NCBI GenBank assembly: GCA_048054495.1
Contig: JBGMQN010000056.1
Location: 1-26,124, forward strand
Length of the DNA: 26,124 nt
Source: JADFRG01 sp048054495
GTDB taxonomy: Bacteria > Chloroflexota > Anaerolineae > Anaerolineales > E44-bin32
Direction: 5' to 3'
Made by a program: the position numbers and the translations under genes. The notes under the pieces are model-generated. The model worked only from the letters and a program-made list of their open reading frames with translations. It was not told the origin of the DNA and did no database searches. Shown in pieces: positions 16,825 through 23,182 of this stretch; the stretch's first letter is position 1; every line of letters begins with the position of its first letter.

Positions 16825-18888
16825 CTACTGTCTGGCCAGCGCCCGATGATACTTGAGCTCCTCCGGCTCGAGGTGGCTGACGTTGTCTTCCTCCAGGTCG
16901 ACCCGCACCCAGTGAATCTTGCCTGAGAACTGGTTGCTCTCTCCTTCTGGGTAATCGTCGGTCACTGGGAGGGCTAGATCGCCCCCGACATCGAGCGTCT
17001 CATCGGCGGAGAAGACGAATGGAACGGTTCTGCCAATCTTGCCCTCTGCCACTTTTTCATCATTGATGAAGAGCGTACCTGTACCGCCACCACCAGGTGC
17101 ATCGCCTTCAAAGTTGAAGTGGTAGCGGATGTTGACCGTGCCAGTGGGTAGCTTCTCTTCGCCGCCGACGTAGAAGTAGTCCACGTCGAAGAAATTGTGC
17201 ACATACTTCGCCGCGCCGTCTTTGACGTAGAGCGACCATCCGGCAAACCGTCCACCCTGGGCCAGGATCACACCATTCGCACCGCTCTCAGGGATTTCGA
17301 TTTCGGCTGTGATGGTGTGCGAACGGTTCTTGACGTTTAGCACGGTATTTTCCGTTAGGTGGGACATGCCTGGGTAGAAGGTCATCGTCGTTCGGCCGGC
17401 AGGAAGGTCGGGTCGGCCGGCGATGGAGGCGTCAAAACGCTCAGACCTTCGATCGTCGAGCGGGAAGACGTTGAATTTTGCGGCTTCTACCAGAAATAGA
17501 TCCTGCAGCTCGCGCAGCTTATCCGGCATCTCCTCTGAGAGATCATTGGCCTGGCTCCAATCTTTCGTGGTGTCGTAGAGCTCCCACACGTCGTCCGCGA
17601 AGGGAGGATTCGCCGTGAGTTCCCAGGGAGTGCTGTGGCGGGTGACCGCCGTCCAACCCTCGTGATAGATGCCCCGGTTGCCAAACATCTCAAAATACTG
17701 GGTCACGTGTCGGTCCTCCGCCTTGGCATCTGCAAAGGTGTAGTTCATGCTCACCCCCTCCAGCGGCTTCTGGGCGATGCCGTTGACCATATAAGGCTCA
17801 GGCAACCCTGCAGCTTCAAGGATGGTAGGAACGATGTCGATCACATGGTGAAACTGGTGGCGGATCTCAGCGCGAGCCTTAATCCCATTGGGCCAGCTCA
17901 GCGCCATCCCGTTGCGGGTGCCGCCAAAGTGAGAAGCGACCTGTTTGGTCCACTGGTAGGGGCTGTTCATGGCATGCGCCCAACCGACAGGATAATGGTT
18001 GAATGACTTGGGCCCCCCCAGATCATCCAACCGGGGAACAACGTCATCCAACCCCTGCGGGATGCCGTTGAGCGCCATTAGCTCATTGAATGTGCCATCC
18101 AGGCCGCCTTCGGCGCTGGCGCCATTGTCGCCCGCGATATAGAAGAAGAGCGTGTTATCGAGCTCGCCAATCTCCTCGAGTGTGTCAATCAGCCGCATCA
18201 CCTGCGCGTCGGTGTGTTCGGCAAAACCGGCGTAAACCTCCATCATTCTGGCGTACACGGTCTTCTCGGTGTCGCTCAGTTCATCCCAGGCTCGCACACC
18301 CTCAGGACGATCGGTGAGCTGAGTGTCTTCCGGCACCAGGCCATTTTTCTTCATGTTGGCCAGGGTTTCCTCACGTACTGCGTCCCATCCTTTATCGAAT
18401 TTGCCTTCGTATTTCTCGACCCATTCTGGCGCAACGTGGTGCGGTGCATGGGTGGCGCCAAATGAGGTGTACAGGAAAAAGGGTTTGTCGGGGGTCATGG
18501 TGTTGATGCCTCGCAGCCAGCCGACGGCCTTGTCGACCATGTCTTCCGAGAAGTGGTAGCCCTCCTCGGCCGTCCCCCAGGGTTCAACAGGTGAGGTCCC
18601 CAGAAAGAGCGTAGGCGCCCATTGATTGGTCTCGCCGCCTACAAAGCCGTAGAACTTTTCGAAGCCGTCTCCCGTCGGCCAACGGTCGAACGGGCCGGAG
18701 ATGCTCACTTCCCAGACTGGAGTCTGGTGCATCTTGCCTACCGCGCCGGTGCTGTAGCCGTTGAGGCGAAGCGTCTCGGCGATNNNNNNNNNNNNNNNNN
18801 NNNNNNNNNNNNNNNNNNNNNNNNNNNNNNNNNNNNNNNNNNNNNNNNNNNNNNNNNNNNNNNNNNNNNNNNNNNNNNNNNNNGCCAT
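16825..18888 (-). CDS. Large arylsulfatase, catalytic N terminus hidden by a gap
   Basis: The ATG at 18888, with AAGGAG ten bases upstream, is followed after two bases by 100 Ns; the frame resumes at IAETLRLNGYSTGAVGK. About 650 residues are visible. They carry sulfatase features: VGKMH (substrate/sulfate-binding Lys and His), GGETNQW, HAPHHVAPEW and the metal-ligand stretch GDNGASAEGG. From about 500 residues into the visible part is a beta-rich C-terminal domain like that of the 23183-25543 sulfatase. Compared with that paralog, about 125 residues before IAETL, including the formylglycine Cys/Ser motif, should be in the gap, which is therefore longer than 100 bases. The protein ends YHRALARQ. 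It belongs to the same minus-strand run as the maturase. Confidence 0.85.
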   Translation of the reverse strand: MXXXXXXXXXXXXXXXXXXXXXXXXXXXXXXXXXXIAETLRLNGYSTGAVGKMHQTPVWEVSISGPFDRWPTGDGFEKFYGFVGGETNQWAPTLFLGTSPVEPWGTAEEGYHFSEDMVDKAVGWLRGINTMTPDKPFFLYTSFGATHAPHHVAPEWVEKYEGKFDKGWDAVREETLANMKKNGLVPEDTQLTDRPEGVRAWDELSDTEKTVYARMMEVYAGFAEHTDAQVMRLIDTLEEIGELDNTLFFYIAGDNGASAEGGLDGTFNELMALNGIPQGLDDVVPRLDDLGGPKSFNHYPVGWAHAMNSPYQWTKQVASHFGGTRNGMALSWPNGIKARAEIRHQFHHVIDIVPTILEAAGLPEPYMVNGIAQKPLEGVSMNYTFADAKAEDRHVTQYFEMFGNRGIYHEGWTAVTRHSTPWELTANPPFADDVWELYDTTKDWSQANDLSEEMPDKLRELQDLFLVEAAKFNVFPLDDRRSERFDASIAGRPDLPAGRTTMTFYPGMSHLTENTVLNVKNRSHTITAEIEIPESGANGVILAQGGRFAGWSLYVKDGAAKYVHNFFDVDYFYVGGEEKLPTGTVNIRYHFNFEGDAPGGGGTGTLFINDEKVAEGKIGRTVPFVFSADETLDVGGDLALPVTDDYPEGESNQFSGKIHWVRVDLEEDNVSHLEPEELKYHRALARQ
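18784..18883. other. Scaffold gap of 100 N inside a sulfatase gene
   Basis: The run is a placeholder of exactly 100 Ns. Unlike the other gap, its flanks share no repeat. Comparison with the paralog at 23183-25543 suggests roughly 350-400 bases are really missing, so the in-frame continuation across the Ns is coincidental. Confidence 0.85.
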
Positions 18889-18930
18889 TGTCTTCTACTC
18901 CTTCACTAAGTTGGCTCCGACCGCACGGGG

Positions 18931-19074
18931 CTAGAGCATGCCACGCGATGCCGGATGCCGAACCGCCGGATTATTGCTCGCCACCATATCGTAAGCGGTC
19001 GCATCCCCAGGGTCCATACGCACAAAAGCGTAGCTCCAAATATGCGGCTCTTGCCGTTCCCTGAATAAACCGTT
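18931..19074 (-). pseudogene. Coding-like remnant between two sulfatase genes, unidentified
   Basis: A minus-strand frame between TGA (19077-19075) and TAG (18933-18931) reads ..EPHIWSYAFVRMDPGDATA, YDMVASNNPAVRH and PASRGML. It has balanced amino acid composition and looks like a real protein tail, but it has no start region or upstream portion. I cannot name the family. It occupies most of the 219-base space between the genes at 19108 and 18888, so it may be the leftover of a gene lost when the sulfatases were brought together. An alternative is chance. Confidence 0.3.
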
Positions 19075-19107
19075 TCAGCCTGAGGCCGGCCTGCTATTCT
19101 GCGTTGA

Positions 19108-20586
19108 TCAGTGCAAACCGCCGCCGGTGGCTTCCTGCATCTTCGCGATGACGCCGTCAAGGTTGAACGCGCCCGGCTCCTGGCGCGGTGGAAACTCAAG
19201 GAAGCTTTGAAGCTGCTCTCCCGCAAGCGCCTGCATCGGATAGATTACAAAAGCGTGCTCGACCATCCAATTCCAATAGCTGTTCGAATTCTCGTCTGCA
19301 CGCTCGAACGGATCGCGACGAAGGTTGAAGACCTTCGGCAGTCGCAAGTCGACAAACGGCTCGGCCCAGAGCTGCATCGTCTTGGCGCGCTGCTCGGCAA
19401 AAACCGCCTTCCAGTCTCCGTAGCGAATGGCGACGATCTTGCCGTCGTCGTTGGTGTAGAAGAAAAACTCTCGCGGCGACTCGTCCGTCTCGCCGGTCAG
19501 GTACGGAAGCAGATCGTAGCCATCGATGTGGACCTTGAAGGTCTTGTCGCCGGCCAAGTGCCCCTGAAGCAATTTCTCCTTGACATCTGGCTCTCCGGCC
19601 GCTGAAAGCAGCGTAGGCAGCCACTCCTGGTGGGTGACGATGCCGTTCACTACCTTGCCGGCTTCGAATTTCTCTGGCCAGCGCACGAACGCAGGGACGC
19701 GGTAGGCGCCCTCCCAGTTGCTGTTCTTCTCACTGCGCCAGGGTGAAATCGCGCCGTCTGGCCAGGTGTTGTAGTGCGGGCCGTTGTCAGTTGAATACTG
19801 CACGATCGTGTTCTCTGCGATGCCCAGCTCATCGAGCAGGTCGAGAAGCTTGCCGACATGCTGATCGTGAAGCACCATGGCATCGTTGTAAAAGCCCTGC
19901 CCGCTGATGCCCTCCGCTTCTTCGGGGATGCGCGTCCAGAGGTGCATGTGGGTGGCGTTCCACCAGACGAAGAACGGTTTGCCCTCTTTGTGGGCATTCT
20001 TGATGAACTCGATCGCCCGGTCGGTGACGTCGTCGTCGATGGTTTCCATGCGCTTCTTGGTGAGTGGCCCGGTATCCTCGATGCGCCCATCGGCGAAGGA
20101 GTGGATCACACCGCGCGGGCCGAAACGCTCAAGGAAAGCGGGGTTCTTCGGATAGTCTGGATGCTCCGGCTCGTCTTCGGCGTTCAGGTGATAGAGATTG
20201 CCGTAGAACTCATCAAATCCGTGGTTGCTCGGCAGGAACTCGTCCTTGTCGCCGAGGTGGTTCTTGCCGAACTGGCCGGTAACGTAGCCGTGCGGCTTGA
20301 GCAGCTCGGCGATGGTGGGATCCTCGGCCTGCAATCCCAGATCCGCACCCGGTATTCCAACTTTCGTCAGACCGGTGCGAACCGGGTTTTGCCCGGTGAT
20401 GAAGGCCGCACGCCCCGCGGTGCAGCTCTGCTGGGCGTAGTAGTCAGTAAACTCGATTCCCTCGCGGGCGATGCGATCGATGTTTGGTGTCTCATACCCC
20501 ATGGCCCCGCGGTTGTTGTGGCTGATGTTGTACCAACCGATGTCGTCTCCCCACAGGATCAAGATATTCGGTTTTTGCTCTGCCAT
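19108..20586 (-). CDS. Arylsulfatase of the CTAGR type (compact form)
   Basis: This 492-residue sulfatase starts at the ATG at 20586 (MAEQKPNILIL), with GGAG nine bases upstream; an in-frame GTG ten codons earlier is less likely. It has the metal-binding WGDDIGW (D14, D15), the formylglycine site C55-T-A-G-R59, TGQFGKNHLGD (Lys and His of the active site) and YSTDNGPH (D, N metal ligands). All core residues are present. It hydrolyses a sulfate ester after C55 is oxidised to formylglycine; the substrate is unknown. The CxAxR motif is accepted by the radical-SAM maturase encoded 121 bases upstream on the same strand. There is no signal peptide, so it may act in the cytoplasm or leave by another route. 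It lacks the C-terminal beta domain of the larger sulfatases. Confidence 0.92.
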   Translation of the reverse strand: MAEQKPNILILWGDDIGWYNISHNNRGAMGYETPNIDRIAREGIEFTDYYAQQSCTAGRAAFITGQNPVRTGLTKVGIPGADLGLQAEDPTIAELLKPHGYVTGQFGKNHLGDKDEFLPSNHGFDEFYGNLYHLNAEDEPEHPDYPKNPAFLERFGPRGVIHSFADGRIEDTGPLTKKRMETIDDDVTDRAIEFIKNAHKEGKPFFVWWNATHMHLWTRIPEEAEGISGQGFYNDAMVLHDQHVGKLLDLLDELGIAENTIVQYSTDNGPHYNTWPDGAISPWRSEKNSNWEGAYRVPAFVRWPEKFEAGKVVNGIVTHQEWLPTLLSAAGEPDVKEKLLQGHLAGDKTFKVHIDGYDLLPYLTGETDESPREFFFYTNDDGKIVAIRYGDWKAVFAEQRAKTMQLWAEPFVDLRLPKVFNLRRDPFERADENSNSYWNWMVEHAFVIYPMQALAGEQLQSFLEFPPRQEPGAFNLDGVIAKMQEATGGGLH

Positions 20587-20707
20587 TTCTATTAACTCCA
20601 TTTCAATGTTGGTCACGAAAATGTGATCTTACGCGGAGACTCTTTGCGATCTCCGATGCTAGCGTTCAACCCATCCACACCTCCAAGAAGCAGCTGTAGT
20701 TTGTTGC

Positions 20708-22138
20708 CTATTGGCGTAGTTCTCTGGACAGTTCTCCAACCGGTGGTCGAGGGATTCCAATACGGGTCTGAGGCTTCGCTCCCCTGCGCCGTGGCCGTTT
20801 CCAGCCGTGGCACTTGCGGTAGACCATGCCGCTGCCGCATGGGCAGCGATCTGTCGGCTGCGCAGCCTTGAAGGCCTGCAGTAGTTCCTTTTCACTTTCC
20901 CTGAGAATCGCCATCACGTCTGAGGCCGCTCGACCACTTTTCATCAAGTTGGCCATGATCTTGTTGGGCTCGTCCACGCGGTGGAAGAAAGCTATGTACC
21001 CCGCGCAGAGATAGTTGAGCCCCGGCTCGCCATCGGGCGTGAGCGTGAAGCGATTCTTGGGACACTCGCCGTGGCAGGCGAATCGTACATCGCACTCACG
21101 ACAGTACTTCGGAAGCGAATCGCGCTTGTCGAGGCCGAATTCGCGCTGCTGATCGGTTCCCATGAGTTCGATCATATGATCCTGATTGATATTCCCCAGC
21201 ACGTACCCCGGCTCGACGAAGTGGTCGCAAGAGTACAGGTCGCCATTGTGCTCCAGCGCCGGCCCTGCCCCGCAGGTCTGGTCGAACACACACATGCCGG
21301 AGGAGCCAAGTCCCATCCAGTTGCGCACCGCGGCCTCAATCGTCTGGACGTAGATCTTTCCTACGTCGTTCATAACCCACTCGTCATAGACCTGGATCAG
21401 AAAGCGCCCGAACTGCTCCGGCTGCACTGTTCGTTCTGATACATCCTCTCCGAGTTGAATTAGGTTCAGACCGTCCTGATTCATCCGTTCCACGACCGGG
21501 ATGAACTGGATCCACTCGGTTCCAACTTCGTCGCGCAGGAATCGATACAGCTCTTTGGGGTGATCCGCATTGATGCGGTTGACCGTCACCAGGATGTTGT
21601 ATTCCACTCCATGCTTCTGCAGCAGCCGCAGCCCGCGCATCACCTTGTCGAAGGTCGGCCCGCCGCCCTTGTCCACGCGGTGGGCATCGTGCAGGTGACG
21701 TGGACCATCGAGGCTGAGTCCGATCAAGAAGTCGTTCTCCTTATAGAACTCGCACCACTCGTCATCGAGCAGGGTGCCGTTGGTCTGCATCGTGTTTTCG
21801 AAAGTCATCCCTGGCCGGCGATATTTTTCCTGGTACTCAATGGCCCTGCGGTAGAAATCAAGTCCCATCAGCGTCGGCTCTCCGCCTTGCCACGCAACCG
21901 TCACCTCGTTGGCACGGTGGGTCTCGATCAGTTGGCGAATGTAGCTTTCCAAGACTTCATCCGACATGCGGAAGTCGCTGCTGGGGTAAAGCAGTTCCTT
22001 GTCAAGGAAGAAGCAGTAGGAGCAGGCCAGATTGCACGTGGCGCCGCTTGGCTTGGCCAGCACGTGGATGCGAGGATGCACCGGATTGGCTGGCGCCTTC
22101 GCAGTTACTGCTTCGCGAGTGATAGTTTCTTGATCCAT
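20708..22138 (-). CDS. Anaerobic sulfatase-maturating radical SAM enzyme with C-terminal SEC-C motif
   Basis: This 476-residue enzyme has the radical-SAM cluster motif C35-x3-C39-x2-C42 (ATCNLACSYCFF), the WQGGEPTLMG segment (about 83-92), and a SPASM-type domain with Cys at 283, 289, 304, 346, 349, 355, 359 and 378, which bind two further iron-sulfur clusters. It turns an active-site Cys or Ser of sulfatases into formylglycine using S-adenosylmethionine, without oxygen. Residues 430-444 (DRCPCGSGMVYRKCH) form a SEC-C zinc-binding motif followed by an Arg/Pro-rich tail, not expected in the family. The start is uncertain: ATGs at 22147 and 22201 are also in frame, and none has a clear ribosome binding site; I chose 22138, closest to the usual N terminus. 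Confidence 0.92.
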   Translation of the reverse strand: MDQETITREAVTAKAPANPVHPRIHVLAKPSGATCNLACSYCFFLDKELLYPSSDFRMSDEVLESYIRQLIETHRANEVTVAWQGGEPTLMGLDFYRRAIEYQEKYRRPGMTFENTMQTNGTLLDDEWCEFYKENDFLIGLSLDGPRHLHDAHRVDKGGGPTFDKVMRGLRLLQKHGVEYNILVTVNRINADHPKELYRFLRDEVGTEWIQFIPVVERMNQDGLNLIQLGEDVSERTVQPEQFGRFLIQVYDEWVMNDVGKIYVQTIEAAVRNWMGLGSSGMCVFDQTCGAGPALEHNGDLYSCDHFVEPGYVLGNINQDHMIELMGTDQQREFGLDKRDSLPKYCRECDVRFACHGECPKNRFTLTPDGEPGLNYLCAGYIAFFHRVDEPNKIMANLMKSGRAASDVMAILRESEKELLQAFKAAQPTDRCPCGSGMVYRKCHGWKRPRRRGAKPQTRIGIPRPPVGELSRELRQ

Positions 22139-22318
22139 GTGTGGCATCAAACAGGGTTGTAGGGCTGCGTCCAATCGCCCCTGTTCGGATTGGACGCGCA
22201 TCAATCATAAGCGCCGCTACTCAGCGCGACCATACGCACTTTAACGTAGGCTCTACCCGGAGTGCGTGTCGAATCGAATCGACCGCAGCAGGCCCAGATG
22301 TGAGGGCAGCCCGGCACG

Positions 22319-22346
22319 AAGCGAGGCATCCGTAGATGCCTCGCTT
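22319..22346. terminator. Hairpin A: 12-bp stem with tetraloop
   Basis: AAGCGAGGCATC (22319-22330) pairs with GATGCCTCGCTT (22335-22346) around CGTA. On the plus strand the stem is followed by TT and then CG; on the minus strand it follows the relic stop codon at 22375. It shares its core stem with hairpin B at 23125-23156. Confidence 0.6.
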
Positions 22347-22374
22347 TTCGCTAGTGTGATTGTCGGGACAGCGC

Positions 22375-22413
22375 CTACTGCACTGACATCAGCTGTCGAG
22401 CGGCTGGCTCTTC
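22375..22413 (-). pseudogene. Relic of an arylsulfatase 3' end
   Basis: The minus strand reads EEPAARQLMSVQ and then TAG (22377-22375). The sulfatase at 23183 ends DDEAAVRKLMAMQ and then TAG. The similarity continues past the stop codon: GCAGTAGGC and CCCGACAATCACA are identical at both places, followed by the same hairpin core. Upstream of EE the likeness fades, so only the last dozen codons and the trailer survive. The rest of 22205-22460 shows no gene. Confidence 0.6.
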
Positions 22414-22460
22414 GAATGAGCTGCCTCGCGGCAGGAAGAGAGATCGGTCGCAGTTCTCTA

Positions 22461-22946
22461 TCACGGAGCAGATTCGACCCGCCCAAGGCGCTGATAGATC
22501 CTGTGAACAATTTGCTCGGCGACCAGCAATGAGATTACCAATACGACAAGCGGGATGAATCCTCCGATTTCAACGTGATCGCCGAAAATGATATCAATGA
22601 CCTCAAGAATCAGGAACTTGGAGAAGAACAAGATGGAGAATGTTAAAACGATCCGAAGCACACGATTGAGGGTGCCTTCCCGGGCGCCATAATATGCCGC
22701 AACGCGGTGTTCGAGACGCACAATAACATCAAGAAGAGCTTTGAGAACGATAGCGGTAAGGACCGAGATGGTGAACGAGTCGATCACAAATGCGTCTGAG
22801 TACTCGACAAATAAATTGAGGATGACTGTGTAAACCAGCACAGCAGTCATCCAATCGGCGAACAGATTTTGACTACGGCTTATGCTGATCGAATTGGAGG
22901 TAGCCGGTGAAGATCCCGCTGTTTCTGACATTTCGGTATGCTGCAT
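22461..22946 (-). CDS. Small multi-helix membrane protein, unknown function
   Basis: This 161-residue protein has a short polar N terminus (1-28) and four hydrophobic segments (about 30-50, 55-75, 95-120 and 127-147). The motif ILEVIDIIFGDHVEIGGFIP, with acidic residues at a helix end, looks conserved in an unnamed family, but no function can be given. GGGAGG lies four bases before the ATG at 22946; the ATG five codons further in has no such site. The gene lies between the maturase and a large sulfatase, bracketed by the duplicated sulfatase-tail/hairpin segments (22319-22394 and 23125-23202), suggesting it came in or was trapped by recombination. Confidence 0.7.
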   Translation of the reverse strand: MQHTEMSETAGSSPATSNSISISRSQNLFADWMTAVLVYTVILNLFVEYSDAFVIDSFTISVLTAIVLKALLDVIVRLEHRVAAYYGAREGTLNRVLRIVLTFSILFFSKFLILEVIDIIFGDHVEIGGFIPLVVLVISLLVAEQIVHRIYQRLGRVESAP

Positions 22947-23001
22947 TTAGCCTCCCTCGCTCGCTAGAGCCAGAATTGTCCCCACTCTTGCCGACCGATC
23001 T

Positions 23002-23124
23002 TTAATGCCGGATAACCGCCATCTCGTGCAGACGCACCACTATATCCTGCAAAAACTGTTCCCCCGTCTTCTTGAAGCCCGCTTGGTTTTTTCCGCGATC
23101 TTTCAGCGGTGAGTGACGTGAAAC
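23002..23124 (-). pseudogene. Possible coding remnant downstream of a sulfatase, unidentified
   Basis: Between hairpin B and TAA at 23004-23002 the minus strand stays open and reads KDRGKNQAGFKKTGEQFLQ followed by DIVVRLHEMAVIRH. The heptad-like charged and hydrophobic pattern resembles a helical protein tail. There is no start codon near the 5' side and no family that I recognise. It may be a decayed gene end or chance. Confidence 0.25.
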
Positions 23125-23156
23125 CGGTGCGAGGCATCTACGGATGCCTCGCACCG
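23125..23156 (-). terminator. Hairpin B: terminator of the large arylsulfatase gene
   Basis: A perfect 14-bp stem, CGGTGCGAGGCATC with GATGCCTCGCACCG, encloses a tetraloop. It starts 26 bases past the sulfatase stop codon at 23183 and is followed on the minus strand by GTTTC, a weak T-tract. Confidence 0.7.
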
Positions 23157-23182
23157 CGTTAATGTGATTGTCGGGGCAGTGC

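Noticed and set aside
19858..20595. Plus-strand open frame of 245 codons
   Set aside because: It is antisense to the CTAGR sulfatase, whose motifs and start signal are clear.
20634..20655. Small inverted repeat CGGAGA/TCTCCG between the maturase and sulfatase genes
   Set aside because: Only six base pairs and no T-tract; too weak to call a terminator.
22253..22510. Minus-strand open frame of 85 codons
   Set aside because: It reads the sulfatase relic and hairpin in the wrong frame; the right frame shows the sulfatase tail.
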